A DNA stretch of 64,000 bases from Acidobacteriota bacterium (GTDB lineage: Bacteria > Acidobacteriota > Vicinamibacteria > Vicinamibacterales > Fen-181), in contig PMZR01000124.1 in assembly GCA_003170135.1 (NCBI GenBank), positions 1 to 64,000 on the forward strand, in the 5' to 3' direction. Numbering within the stretch: the stretch's first letter is position 1; every line of letters begins with the position of its first letter. The notes beneath the pieces were generated by a model. That model had not been told where the DNA came from, did no database searches, and worked only from the letters and a program-made list of their open reading frames with translations. The translations under genes were made by a program, and so were the position numbers. Below are positions 44,171-56,577 of the stretch, piece by piece.

Positions 44171-45138
44171 CTCTGGTCCCTCGCCTCCGAATCCGTGGCC
44201 CCGAGCCCCAGGCGCTGATTTCCCCTCCCAGGCGCTTCGTGTCCGGGTTGCCACCGCACGACGGCGGTCCTCGGAATCCCCTGCAGGTCGCGCCGGATCG
44301 TGTCGAGACGGAACACCGGGCGCGCCGTGATCGCGCGGCTGACCGCCGTCTCCTGCCCGAACCCGAACTCGAAGATCAGCAGGCCGTCCTCGTGCAATCT
44401 GCTCTCGCATTGCAGCAACAGGTGCCTGATCACGTCGAGGCCGTCCTCGCCACCGAGCAGCGCTTCGCGCGGCTCGTAGTCACGCACGTCCGAGGGCAGC
44501 TGCGCCATGTCGGACGCGGGAACGTAAGGCGGGTTCGAGACGATCAGATCGAAGCGCGCATCGGCTTCCGCCAGCAGGTCCGTCTCCAGAAAGTCGATGC
44601 GATCGGTCACGTCGTAGCGCGCCGCGTTGCGCCCGGCGATCCTGAGCGCCGCGCGTGACGTGTCGGTGGCGACCAGCGACGCGCCCTGCAGCTCGATCGC
44701 GAGCGTGACGGCCAAGCAGCCGCTGCCGGTGCCGACGTCGGCGATGCGAAGCGGAGGCCGCCCGGTGCCCGGGACCGAGGCGACCCCGCGATGGGCCAGG
44801 CGGCCGAGCGCCTCCTCGATGATGATCTCGGTCTCCGGCCTGGGCACGAGCACGCCCGGCCCCACCTCGAAATCGCGGCGCCAGAACTCGCGCTGCCCGA
44901 CGATGTAGGCGGCCGGCTCGTGGCGGCAACGCCGGCCGATGAGCGCGTCATAGGCGTCCTGGAAACCGGGCGGGGCGGGTTCGGTCAACGACGAGAGCAG
45001 GCGCGCCCGGTCCCAGCCGAGCACGGTGCGGGCGAGCAAATCGGCATCTATCGCGGCCTCGACGCGGTCGATGCCGGCCTGCTCGAGCGTGTGCCGCGCG
45101 TGAGCGATCTCGGCGTGGAGCGTCACGTCCCTCCTCAT
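44167..45138 (-). CDS. prmC: Release factor glutamine methyltransferase
   Basis: PrmC/HemK methylates the Gln of the GGQ motif in release factors. The protein has the SAM-binding motif DVGTGSGCLAVTLAIEL, the substrate-binding NPPY motif (SNPPYVPASD) and FEFGFGQE. It follows prfA, its substrate gene, on the same strand. I chose ATG 45138 because the family N-terminus begins there; the frame stays open to 45189. The C-terminus is about 25 residues longer than usual. Confidence 0.93.
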   Translation of the reverse strand: MRRDVTLHAEIAHARHTLEQAGIDRVEAAIDADLLARTVLGWDRARLLSSLTEPAPPGFQDAYDALIGRRCRHEPAAYIVGQREFWRRDFEVGPGVLVPRPETEIIIEEALGRLAHRGVASVPGTGRPPLRIADVGTGSGCLAVTLAIELQGASLVATDTSRAALRIAGRNAARYDVTDRIDFLETDLLAEADARFDLIVSNPPYVPASDMAQLPSDVRDYEPREALLGGEDGLDVIRHLLLQCESRLHEDGLLIFEFGFGQETAVSRAITARPVFRLDTIRRDLQGIPRTAVVRWQPGHEAPGRGNQRLGLGATDSEARDQR

Positions 45139-45205
45139 CGCGCGAGCGCGCGTCGGGGCCCGCGCGCAGATCTTCTGCGGCCGACCCATCGCGTGAACCT
45201 GCGGC

Positions 45206-46282
<1,077 letters not shown>

Positions 46283-46288
46283 AACGAC

Positions 46289-46546
46289 TCATCCCACCTG
46301 TTGCCCGCCCGACACGGGCGGAAGAAACGCCACCTCGTCGCCGTCCGACACGGCCGCGTCCATGCGCGCGAAGTCGGCGTTGACCGCCGCCGACACCGAC
46401 GAGGCATGGGGCGCGAGGCCTGGATGCTCCGCGACCACCGAACGCCAGACGTCCGCCACGCGCGCGCCGGCCGGCACCTCGAGCGTGAGTTCGCCGGCGC
46501 CGGCGAGATCGCGCAACCGGGCGTAGAGTCGGACCGTTATGCGCAT
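46289..46546 (-). CDS. moaD: MoaD-like molybdopterin synthase small subunit with C-terminal tail
   Basis: The 85-residue ubiquitin-fold protein has ITVRLYARLRDLAG and VNADFARMDAAVSDGDEVAF, ending LPPVSGG followed by QQVG. Functional MoaD carries a C-terminal Gly-Gly that becomes a thiocarboxylate. Here Gly80-Gly81 are followed by four residues, so either a protease trims the tail or this copy is inactive. It overlaps moaE by 10 bp, and prfA starts 6 bp downstream. Confidence 0.87.
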   Translation of the reverse strand: MRITVRLYARLRDLAGAGELTLEVPAGARVADVWRSVVAEHPGLAPHASSVSAAVNADFARMDAAVSDGDEVAFLPPVSGGQQVG

Positions 46547-47025
46547 GCGCGACGGTAGGCCTGCTCGCGGGCGGCGTCGTCGTGCGGGTCGGCGGTCGCG
46601 CCTTCAATCCACACGTCACCACCCTCGAAGAACTCCCGTTTCCAGATGGGGGCAATCTGCTTCACGCGTTCAATCGCATACCGGCACGCCGCGAACGCGT
46701 CGGTCCGGTGCGGCGACGCCGCGGCGATCACGACGCTGGCCTCGCCCGGCGTGAGGCGACCGGTGCGATGCCGGACTGCCATGCGCACGCCCGGCCAACG
46801 GCCAGTCGCTTCCTGCAGGATCAAGCGGAAGGTGCGCAACGCAAGCGGCTCGAACGCCTCGTAATCGAGATGGCGTACCCGTCGCCCGGCGTTCTCGCCC
46901 CGCACCACGCCAACAAACGTGACGACGGCGCCGCAGGCGCCGTCCGAGCCACCCGCCCGGTCCACGACAGCGGCAATGCGCGCCGGATCCAGCGGATCCG
47001 CCGTCATGCCGACCAGATCGTCCAT
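46537..47025 (-). CDS. moaE: Molybdopterin synthase catalytic subunit
   Basis: The 162-residue protein has GAVVTFVGVVRGENAGRRV, HLDYEAFEPLA, RHRTGRLTPGEASVVIAAAS and the catalytic KQIAPIWKREFFEGG. MoaE with MoaD converts cyclic pyranopterin monophosphate to molybdopterin. TATACT (complement of 47032-47037) is 6 nt before the ATG, so this gene may start its own leaderless transcript inside the thiD end region. It overlaps moaD. Confidence 0.94.
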   Translation of the reverse strand: MDDLVGMTADPLDPARIAAVVDRAGGSDGACGAVVTFVGVVRGENAGRRVRHLDYEAFEPLALRTFRLILQEATGRWPGVRMAVRHRTGRLTPGEASVVIAAASPHRTDAFAACRYAIERVKQIAPIWKREFFEGGDVWIEGATADPHDDAAREQAYRRACA

Positions 47026-47031
47026 CGCGTC

Positions 47032-47037
47032 AGTATA
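47032..47037 (-). promoter_or_regulatory. -10 element abutting moaE
   Basis: TATACT on the minus strand lies 6 nt before the moaE ATG and ends next to the thiD stop. No good -35 is visible. Confidence 0.4.
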
Positions 47038-47859
47038 TCAGCGGCCGGCCGGCGGTTCCGGTCCCAGGCTGAGGCCCGGCACGTTCCAGAAATGATCGAG
47101 CACGCCGTGGCCGCCGCCGATCGGAAACCCGGCACGCATGGCGCCGGCGACGTACTGCTTGGCGTTGGCCGCCGCATCGCGCAGGCTCCTGCCGAACGCG
47201 AGGTTCGCCGCGAGCGCCGCCGCAAACGTGCAGCCGGTGCCGTGCGCGTTCCGCGTTTCGATGCGCGGCCCGCGCAATTCCACGAACCCGTGCCCGTCGA
47301 AGAGCAGGTCGATCGCCTCCGCACCTGGCAGATGGCCGCCCTTGACGATCACGGCGCCCGGCCCCAGCGCAAAGATGCGCCTGGCCGCCTCGCGGGCATC
47401 GTCGAGCGAGACGATCGTCATGCCTGCGAGGATCTCGGCTTCCTGCGCGTTGGGCGTGACCACGCGCGCGCGCCGCAGCAGTTCCAACCTGATGGCCGTG
47501 ACCGCCTCGTCCTCGAGGAGGCGATCGCCGCCCTTGGCGATCATCACCGGGTCGACGACCACGTTCGGCAACTCGAGCGTGTCGATCGCCGCCGCCACGG
47601 CCTCGACGATCGCGGCGGTCGCGAGCATGCCGGTCTTGACGGCATCGACGCCGATGTCGGCGGCGACGGCCTCGATCTGGGCGGTCACGACGTCGGCGGA
47701 AAGGGCCTGCACCGCGGTGACGCCGAGCGTGTTCTGCGCGGTCACCGCGGCGATGGCGCTCGTCCCCCAGACGCGGTGCGCGGCGAAGGTCTTCAGATCG
47801 GCCTGGATGCCGGCGCCGCCTCCCGAATCACTGCCCGCAATTGTCAGCGCTTTCTTCAT
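47038..47859 (-). CDS. thiD: Hydroxymethylpyrimidine/phosphomethylpyrimidine kinase
   Basis: The 273-residue ribokinase-fold protein has [20 protein letters not shown] at the N-terminus, [23 protein letters not shown] and the catalytic [19 protein letters not shown]. ThiD phosphorylates HMP and HMP-P for thiamin synthesis. It heads the six-gene minus-strand run and is divergent from bioY with 17 bp between start codons. No thi-box riboswitch can fit in that gap. Confidence 0.94.
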   Translation of the reverse strand: MKKALTIAGSDSGGGAGIQADLKTFAAHRVWGTSAIAAVTAQNTLGVTAVQALSADVVTAQIEAVAADIGVDAVKTGMLATAAIVEAVAAAIDTLELPNVVVDPVMIAKGGDRLLEDEAVTAIRLELLRRARVVTPNAQEAEILAGMTIVSLDDAREAARRIFALGPGAVIVKGGHLPGAEAIDLLFDGHGFVELRGPRIETRNAHGTGCTFAAALAANLAFGRSLRDAAANAKQYVAGAMRAGFPIGGGHGVLDHFWNVPGLSLGPEPPAGR

Positions 47860-47869
47860 GAGCTACAAT
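47841..47869 (+). promoter_or_regulatory. bioY promoter, lying over the thiD start codon
   Basis: TTGTCA (47841-47846) and TACAAT (47864-47869) are 17 nt apart. The -35 lies inside the first codons of thiD, and the bioY ATG is 7 nt after the -10. Confidence 0.7.
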
Positions 47870-47876
47870 CCGCACA

Positions 47877-48533
47877 ATGGGTCCGAACAACGTCTCGGCT
47901 GTCAGGTACTCGCCGCTGGTGTCGACTTTTGCCGGTGAGGCCAGGTCGGAGCCTCTCGCCCGGGCAATCCGGGTCGGATCCGTCATGTTCGTGGCGGCGC
48001 TCACGGCAGCGGCCGCGCAGGTCAGCATTCCTCTTCCGTTCACCCCGGTGCCGTTCACGCTGCAGCCGATGATCGTCCTGCTCGCCGGCGCGGCGCTTGG
48101 CAGCCGCCTCGGTTGTTACAGCCAGGTGCTGTACCTGGCGGCCGGCCTGGCAGGGTTACCGGTCTTCGCCAGTTCCCCGCTGCTGCCGCCGGGCGCGGCG
48201 CGGCTGCTCGGGCCGACGGGCGGCTATCTCATGAGTTATCCCATCGCCGCCTGGATCGTCGGTGCGCTGGCCGAGCGGGGGTTCGATCGACGGTACCTGC
48301 GCTCGGTCGTGGCGATGGCGGCGGGGCTCGCCGTCATCTATGCGTCCGGCGTGGCGTGGCTCGCCTTCGGCGCCCGCCTGCCGCAGGCACTCGGCGTGCG
48401 AGCGGCGCTCGTCTCGGGCGCCGGTCCCTTCTTCGTCGCCGACGTCATGAAGATCTGCGTGGCGGCGTCCGCGCTTCCCGCGGTCTGGCGATTGACCGGC
48501 CTGGGGCGGGCACCGACCGACACCCGTCAGTGA
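47877..48533 (+). CDS. bioY: BioY-family biotin transporter substrate-binding subunit
   Basis: The 218-residue membrane protein has the BioY motif [20 protein letters not shown] and [19 protein letters not shown], with about six membrane segments. BioY captures biotin alone or with the ECF module BioMN. No bioMN genes are adjacent. There is no SD; the -10 lies 7 nt before the ATG, so translation is probably leaderless. No BirA operator is evident. Confidence 0.92.
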   Translation: MGPNNVSAVRYSPLVSTFAGEARSEPLARAIRVGSVMFVAALTAAAAQVSIPLPFTPVPFTLQPMIVLLAGAALGSRLGCYSQVLYLAAGLAGLPVFASSPLLPPGAARLLGPTGGYLMSYPIAAWIVGALAERGFDRRYLRSVVAMAAGLAVIYASGVAWLAFGARLPQALGVRAALVSGAGPFFVADVMKICVAASALPAVWRLTGLGRAPTDTRQ

Positions 48534-48565
48534 CCGACGCCCCGGGGTTTCGGCCCCGGGGTCGG
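48534..48565. terminator. GC-rich hairpin between convergent bioY and polyprenyl synthase
   Basis: The arms around CCGACGCCCCGG and CCCCGGGGTCGG pair over about 10 bp with a small bulge and a TTTC loop. The hairpin starts directly after the bioY stop. There is no T-tract. Confidence 0.5.
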
Positions 48566-48570
48566 CTCAC

Positions 48571-49485
48571 TCACTCCGACCTTTCCACGACAAACCGCGC
48601 CAGCTCCCGCAGGCGGGCCGCCCGCGGGCCGAACCCGTTGAGCGACAGGATCGCGGCTTCGACCAGGTCCTCTGCGCGGCGTCGGGCCTCCACGACGTTC
48701 TCGATGGCCGCCGCATGGCCTCGCCGCTCGCCCGCGTCGTGCGGCGCCACGTCCTTCTCGTTGTCGAGAATGTCGTCGACAATCTGAAACGCCAGCCCGA
48801 TCCGGTCGCCGAAGCCGGCGAGCGTCTGCGCGTCCGCGCCGCCGGCGCCACCAACGATGGCGCCGCACTCGGCCGCGGCGCGGAACAGGACGGCCGTCTT
48901 CCGGCGATCGACCGGTTCAATCTCCGACAGCTGTAACGGGTGCGCCGGAAGCTGCAGGTCCGCGGCCTGTCCGCCGATGAGCCCGTCCGATCCGATGGCG
49001 TCGGAGAGGACGCGTGCGAGGGCGGAGGCCAGCGGCGGTGCGTAGGCCGCCGCCAGGCGGCCGAACGCGAGGTTCAGCAGCGCCACGGCCGCGAGGATCG
49101 CCGTCGCCTCGCCGAACTCGACGTGATTCGCGGGCCGGCCTCGCCTGGTCGGCGTGTCGTCCATCGCCGGCAGGTCGTCGAGGATGAGCGACGAGGCGTG
49201 CACGAACTCGATCGCGGCCGCGGCCGAGGTGGCCTCCTGCGGCGACGGAAACAAGTCGGCGACGACCAGCGTCAGCACGCCGCGTACGCGCTTGGACGGC
49301 CCGAGCAGCGTATAGCGGATGGACCGGTGAACGTCCGAGGGCGGGCGGTGCGGCGGCGGCGCCATCCGATCGAGTGCTGTGGCGAGCAACCGCTGCTGCT
49401 CGAGCAGGAACGCGGGCATCAACGGATCGGGCATATCAACATTCGACGACCGGGGCCGGCGCGTCTGCGCGGGCACGCGCGTCAT
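48571..49485 (-). CDS. Polyprenyl (farnesyl/geranylgeranyl-type) diphosphate synthase
   Basis: The 304-residue protein has both aspartate-rich motifs of trans-prenyltransferases: DDLPAMDD (FARM) and DDILDNE (SARM), and KRVRGVLTLVVADLF. The two small residues before the first motif cannot be used reliably to set chain length. The ATG at 49485 overlaps the upstream methyltransferase stop, with AGGA just before. Products may feed quinone or carotenoid-like lipids, which the reductase-like flavoproteins at 26-28 kb could modify (inference). Confidence 0.9.
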   Translation of the reverse strand: MTRVPAQTRRPRSSNVDMPDPLMPAFLLEQQRLLATALDRMAPPPHRPPSDVHRSIRYTLLGPSKRVRGVLTLVVADLFPSPQEATSAAAAIEFVHASSLILDDLPAMDDTPTRRGRPANHVEFGEATAILAAVALLNLAFGRLAAAYAPPLASALARVLSDAIGSDGLIGGQAADLQLPAHPLQLSEIEPVDRRKTAVLFRAAAECGAIVGGAGGADAQTLAGFGDRIGLAFQIVDDILDNEKDVAPHDAGERRGHAAAIENVVEARRRAEDLVEAAILSLNGFGPRAARLRELARFVVERSE

Positions 49486-50185
49486 TCCTGCTTCCCGAAA
49501 ATCAGGAAGAACTGAAAGGGGAGGAAGGTCTCCCGCTCGATCAACCGCAAGCCCGCGGCATTCGCGTCACGCTCGATCGTCGCCGGATCGACGCGGTCCT
49601 CGAGCGACGGGCCGGGCCCCAGCCCGTCCTTTTTGTAGTCGATGATCCCGATCCGGCCCTGCGCCTTCAGGGCGCCGGCCGCGTTGCGCAGCAGCGTCAC
49701 CGGGTCTTCCATCTCGTGGTACGTCTCGACGATGAGAATCGCGTCGAGGCGGTGCGGGGGCAGGTGCGGATCCCTGGTGTCGCCGAGCACCGTCCTGACG
49801 TTCGGCAGCCCTTCGCGCTTCACGCGCCGCTCGATGGCCTCGATCATCTGCGACTGGACGTCCTCCGCGTAGACGAGGCCGGCTGGCCCGACGAAGCGGG
49901 CGAGGCGGATGGTAAACCAGCCGCCCGCGGCGCCCAGATCGCCGACCACCGAGCCGTCAGCGATGCCGAGTGCCATCATCACCTGCTCGGGTTTCTGCCA
50001 GCGATCGCGGTCCGGCGCCTCGAGGAGTCCCAGGTCGACCGGCGCGAACAGCTTGCCGTGCGGCGACTGTGGCGGCGGCTGCGTGGTGGCGGTCGCGGCG
50101 TTCTGCCGGACCGAACAGCCGGGCAGTCCGATGCACGCGGCCACTGCCAGCACGACGCAGAGAACCAGGCAGGCGCGAGTCGCGT

Positions 50186-50189
<4 letters not shown>
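49482..50189 (-). CDS. Lipoprotein-anchored SAM-dependent methyltransferase-like protein
   Basis: The 235-residue protein starts with a lipoprotein signal (VLCVVLAVAACIGLPGCS), so it should be exported and lipid-anchored. The rest is a class I methyltransferase fold (VVGDLGAAGGWFTIRLARF, ILIVETYHEMEDP). SAM is cytosolic, so an exported methyltransferase is unexpected; the same signal-plus-fold combination is seen in other environmental bacteria and its role is unclear. GGAGGGG precedes the ATG. It overlaps both neighbours by 4 bp. Confidence 0.83.
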
Positions 50190-51625
<1,436 letters not shown>

Positions 51626-51664
51626 GCCCGGCCGCTGCACGGGGTGCACAAGTTCAACGCAAGC

Positions 51665-51672
51665 ATTATACT
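51665..51672. promoter_or_regulatory. Shared bidirectional -10 between aspA and fumarase
   Basis: ATTATACT reads TATACT on the plus strand (51667-51672), 7 nt before the fumarase ATG. On the minus strand it reads TATAAT (51670-51665), facing aspA. No strong -35 is seen on either side. Confidence 0.6.
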
Positions 51673-51679
51673 CTCCGGC

Positions 51680-53197
<1,518 letters not shown>

Positions 53198-53218
53198 GAC
53201 GTGCCGCGTTTGAAGATC

Positions 53219-53249
53219 GGCGGTCCCGCCTCCACGCGGCGGGACCGCC
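53219..53249. terminator. Perfect 12-bp hairpin between convergent genes
   Basis: GGCGGTCCCGCC (53219-53230) pairs with GGCGGGACCGCC (53238-53249) around a 7-nt loop, 21 bp after the fumarase stop. No T-tract follows. Confidence 0.6.
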
Positions 53250-53283
53250 GGGCTTCAGCCCGCGTTCACATTCCCCGACCCGT

Positions 53284-54720
53284 CTACGACCCGACCTCCT
53301 CGTTCACCACCATCAGCCGCAGCTCCGTCATCTCCTCGATCGCGTAGCGAGGGCCCTCGCGGCCGAGGCCCGAGTTCTTCACGCCGCCATACGGCATGTG
53401 GTCGATCCGCCACGACGGGACGTCGTTCACGATGACGCCGCCGACCTCGAGGCGCTCGAAACCGTGGAACGCGTGGTGGAGGTTGCGGGTGAACACGCCG
53501 GCCTGGAGGCCATAGGCGGACCGGTTCACCGCGGCGACGGCCGCGTCGAAGTCGGTGAAGGGATAGAGTCCCACGACGGGCGCAAACACCTCCTGCGCGC
53601 AGACCTTCGCGGTTTCCGGCACGTCGGTGAGGACGGTCGGCGCGTACATCGTGCTGCCGAGAGGGCGGCCTCCGGTCAGCACCTTCGCCCCGGACTTGAC
53701 GGCCTCGTGCACCCAGGCGTCGATGCGGCCCACTTCGGCCGGCTCGATGAGCGGCCCGACGTCGGTCGCCGGATCGAGCGGATCGCCGACGCGGAGTCCC
53801 TCGACGCGCGTGATCAGGCGGCGCGTGAAGTCGGTCATGATGCGTTCGTGGACGAACACGCGCTGGACCGAGATGCAGCTCTGGCCGGCCAGCGCGAAGC
53901 CGCCGAGGCTGATTCGCCGGGCGGCGTAGTCGAGATCCGCCGAATCGTCCACGATGACGCCCGCGTTGCCGCCCAGTTCGAGCAGCACTCGCTTCGTGCC
54001 CGCGCGCGCTTTCAGGCTCCAGCCGACCGCCGAGGAACCGGTGAAGGTCAGCAGTCGATAGCGTTCGTCGGTGACCAGGCGATTGCCGGTCTCCCGCGTC
54101 ATCGGCAGTACGCTCAGCGCGCCGTCAGGCACGCCCGCGCGCTGCAGAACGGCGGCGAGTACCAACGCGCTGAGCGGCGTCTTGCTGGCGGGCTTCAGCA
54201 CGACGGGATTGCCCGCCGCGATCGCCGGCGCGAGCTTGTGGGCGCTCAGGTTCAGCGGAAAGTTGAACGGTGAGATGGCGGCGACCGGGCCGATCGGAAA
54301 GCGGCGGGTCAGGGCGAAGCGTCCGGTGCCGTGCGGGGCGAGATCGAGCGGGATGACCTCGCCCCCGATGCGGCGCGCCTCTTCGGAGGCGACCTTGAAG
54401 GTCATGGCCGCGCGGTCGACCTCAGCGGTCGCATCCCGGATCGACTTGCCGACTTCCAGGCAGACGATCCGGCCGATCTCGTCACGCCGCTCGACCAGTT
54501 CGCGGGACGCGGCGGCGAGGATCTCGGCGCGCCGGTAGGCGGGGAGCGCACGCATGAGGTCGGCGGCGGCCACGGCGGCGCGGGTCGCCTGCTCGAACAC
54601 GTCATCGCCGGCGAGCCAGGTGCGCGCGACCACGGTGCCGTCGTACGGATAAATGACCGGCAGAGGCGTCGCCGACCGCTCCCACCGTCCCGCCAGGAAG
54701 AACGGGTACTCGGACGTCAC
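53284..54720 (-). CDS. Aldehyde dehydrogenase
   Basis: The 478-residue protein has the ALDH features: FTGSSAVGW, LELGGNAGVIVDDSADLDY (catalytic Glu), GQSCISVQRVFVH (catalytic Cys), ISPFNFPLNLSAHKLAPA and EVFAPVVGLYPF. The substrate is not assignable; it resembles lactaldehyde or succinate-semialdehyde-type enzymes. I set the start at GTG 54720, with GGGAGGGAG just upstream. The frame continues to 54762, but that part is the edge of a repeat element. Confidence 0.9.
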   Translation of the reverse strand: MTSEYPFFLAGRWERSATPLPVIYPYDGTVVARTWLAGDDVFEQATRAAVAAADLMRALPAYRRAEILAAASRELVERRDEIGRIVCLEVGKSIRDATAEVDRAAMTFKVASEEARRIGGEVIPLDLAPHGTGRFALTRRFPIGPVAAISPFNFPLNLSAHKLAPAIAAGNPVVLKPASKTPLSALVLAAVLQRAGVPDGALSVLPMTRETGNRLVTDERYRLLTFTGSSAVGWSLKARAGTKRVLLELGGNAGVIVDDSADLDYAARRISLGGFALAGQSCISVQRVFVHERIMTDFTRRLITRVEGLRVGDPLDPATDVGPLIEPAEVGRIDAWVHEAVKSGAKVLTGGRPLGSTMYAPTVLTDVPETAKVCAQEVFAPVVGLYPFTDFDAAVAAVNRSAYGLQAGVFTRNLHHAFHGFERLEVGGVIVNDVPSWRIDHMPYGGVKNSGLGREGPRYAIEEMTELRLMVVNEEVGS

Positions 54721-54740
54721 GGCTCCCTCCCTCGCTTTCA

Positions 54741-54900
54741 GATTTGTAATGGGGTCTGGCACCTTTTCCTCCGTTCAAGATCTGCGTGAAAGACACAGGA
54801 AAACGATCGGGCGCCCGAACCGACGGGGCGTAACCAGCCAAAACCGGCCGTCGAAAATGAGACTGACATGAGAAATGGTGCCTGACCCCATTACGGATTT
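54741..54900. repeat. Inverted pair of a GGTGCCTGACCCCATTAC-type element
   Basis: Element A (54741-54767, read on the minus strand) and element B (54871-54900, plus strand) both read AAxxGGTGCC-x-GACCCCATTAC. They face each other across about 100 bp. This resembles REP pairs (REPINs). It lies directly upstream of the aldehyde dehydrogenase ribosome site. Confidence 0.6.
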
Positions 54901-55061
54901 GTTATGGGATCGGCCGAGCGAGCAGCTGTGCCGTTCAGTATGCGGCCGCGCGCCCAAGCGAGGCAAGGTGTGAGCCGCAACCTGCGCTGGAACAATGAGA
55001 TACGGCCGGCCTGGGGCGCCTTGCCCGGTTGCTCCCGTATCGTGGCCGCGTCCGATGCAGG

Positions 55062-55080
55062 TATAATCAGGGCAGGAGAG
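55062..55080 (+). promoter_or_regulatory. -10 and ribosome site for the A-type carrier gene
   Basis: TATAAT (55062-55067) is followed by AGGAGAG (55074-55080), 9 nt before ATG 55090. The -35 region is poor (ATCGTG). Confidence 0.5.
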
Positions 55081-55089
55081 CGCTATCCC

Positions 55090-55458
55090 ATGATTAACGT
55101 GTCGCAGACAGCAGCATCGAAAATCACCGATCTCCTGGCCGAGGAGAACAAGCAGAACAGCGGACTGCGCGTGTTCGTGCAGGGCGGCGGCTGCTCGGGC
55201 TTCCAATACGGCCTGATGATCGAAGACGCCCCCGGCGCGGCGGACCAGACCTTCGAATCGAACGGCATCAAGTTGTACATCGATCCCATCAGCATCCGGT
55301 ACCTCAAGGGGGCCGAGGTCGATTTCGTCGAGAATTTCGCGGGCGGCGGCTTCACCATCAAGAACCCGAACGCGGTCACGACGTGCGGGTGCGGCCAATC
55401 GTTCACCGTCGAGGAGAGCGACCAAGGCGAATCGCACGACAGTCATCACCACGCATAA
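55090..55458 (+). CDS. erpA: A-type iron-sulfur cluster carrier/insertion protein
   Basis: The 122-residue protein has the three conserved cysteines: one in GGCSGFQYGL and two in TTCGCGQSF (CxC). That is the IscA/ErpA/SufA family, which carries and inserts Fe-S clusters. Which of the three it is cannot be told, so the symbol is tentative. The C-terminal tail is His-rich (DSHHHA), unusual for the family. A Fur-rubrerythrin fusion gene follows by 80 bp. Confidence 0.88.
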   Translation: MINVSQTAASKITDLLAEENKQNSGLRVFVQGGGCSGFQYGLMIEDAPGAADQTFESNGIKLYIDPISIRYLKGAEVDFVENFAGGGFTIKNPNAVTTCGCGQSFTVEESDQGESHDSHHHA

Positions 55459-55538
55459 CCCGATCGTTGACAGGTGACCGGTCACCGCGCGCCCGGCAGC
55501 GGTCGGCCGAGGCTCCCCCGGGACGGCCGGGGATTTTT

Positions 55539-56516
55539 ATGGTCGATCTTCTTACGGACCTCGATGACCTGCGACCGGCCGGCGGCAAACGGTCGGGCAA
55601 GCGGGAACTGATTCTCGAGGTGTTCCTCCGCCAGGAGGGGCACCTGAGCGCCGAAGATCTCGTCGATCTGAGCCGGCGCGAGGATCAGCGAATCAGCCGG
55701 GCCACCGTCTACCGCACGCTGCAGTGGATGGTCGAAGCCGGCATCGCGCGAAAGGTCGACTTCGGCGAGGGGCGATTCCGCTTCGAGCATTCCTACCGGC
55801 ATCCGCGCCACTTCCACCTCATTTGCAAGGTCTGCAATCGATCGTCGGAGTTCCTCAGCTCCGATATCGAGGTGCTGATCGAGGAGATCGCGGCGGCGCG
55901 CAGTTTCTCGGCGAACCAGAGCGTCCTGCAGATCTACGGCACGTGCGAGCAGTGCCGGACCGGGCGCCCACCCACCGTCGATGGCGGCACGACCGAACTG
56001 CTCTTCGCGCGCGACGCGTTGCGGATCGCGATCGCGACCGAGCGCAGCGGGCTCGAGTTCTACTCGCGCGCGTCCAAATCCGCCAGGGACACGCGCGCGT
56101 GCGCGGTGTTCGAGCGGCTCGCCAACGAGGAGCGCGACCACCTGGCGAAGCTCGAGTCGCGCTACGAGAAACTCCTGGCGAAGGACCCGCAGCTGGAGGC
56201 GAGGCCGACCTTCCTCTTCTTCAAGGGCGCGGCCAACGGACTCTTCGCCGCGGGCGCCGAACAGGTGGCCCGTGGCATCACCGACTCGCAGGCGCTGGTG
56301 GTCGCGATGAAGTGCGAGCGGACGTCGTACCGGTTCTTCAAGCGCTACGGCGAGAAATTCGAGGATTCGGAAGGCAAGCAGATCTTTCTCGAAGTCGCCG
56401 ACGAGGAGCGTTCACACCTGGACCTGCTCATCCGCGAGGCGCGCGTGACGTCCCGTCGTCGCAACGCCAGGCCGCGCCGGCAGCCCGCGGGCCGGGTGCG
56501 GCGGGCACAGGCATGA
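55539..56516 (+). CDS. Fur-family regulator fused to a rubrerythrin/ferritin-like domain
   Basis: The 325-residue protein joins two domains. Residues 1-140 are a Fur winged helix (RISRATVYRTLQWMVEAGIA) with the metal-site strand HPRHFHLICKVCNRS and a CxxC pair CEQCRT. Residues ~155-300 are a rubrerythrin-type four-helix domain with diiron ligands in ERSGLEFYSRA, ANEERDHLAKLE, CERTSYRFF and VADEERSHLDLL. The tail is Arg-rich. The protein could regulate genes in response to peroxide or iron through the diiron domain. GGGGA precedes ATG 55539. Confidence 0.85.
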   Translation: MVDLLTDLDDLRPAGGKRSGKRELILEVFLRQEGHLSAEDLVDLSRREDQRISRATVYRTLQWMVEAGIARKVDFGEGRFRFEHSYRHPRHFHLICKVCNRSSEFLSSDIEVLIEEIAAARSFSANQSVLQIYGTCEQCRTGRPPTVDGGTTELLFARDALRIAIATERSGLEFYSRASKSARDTRACAVFERLANEERDHLAKLESRYEKLLAKDPQLEARPTFLFFKGAANGLFAAGAEQVARGITDSQALVVAMKCERTSYRFFKRYGEKFEDSEGKQIFLEVADEERSHLDLLIREARVTSRRRNARPRRQPAGRVRRAQA

Positions 56517-56577
56517 TCGCGCGCTGAACCCCGCCCGGCCGCCGCGGCGCACGTGGCACAGGCACCGAACCTGCCCC

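Noticed and set aside
47857-47879. TPP riboswitch upstream of thiD
   Set aside because: Only 17 bp separate the thiD and bioY start codons, too little for any riboswitch.
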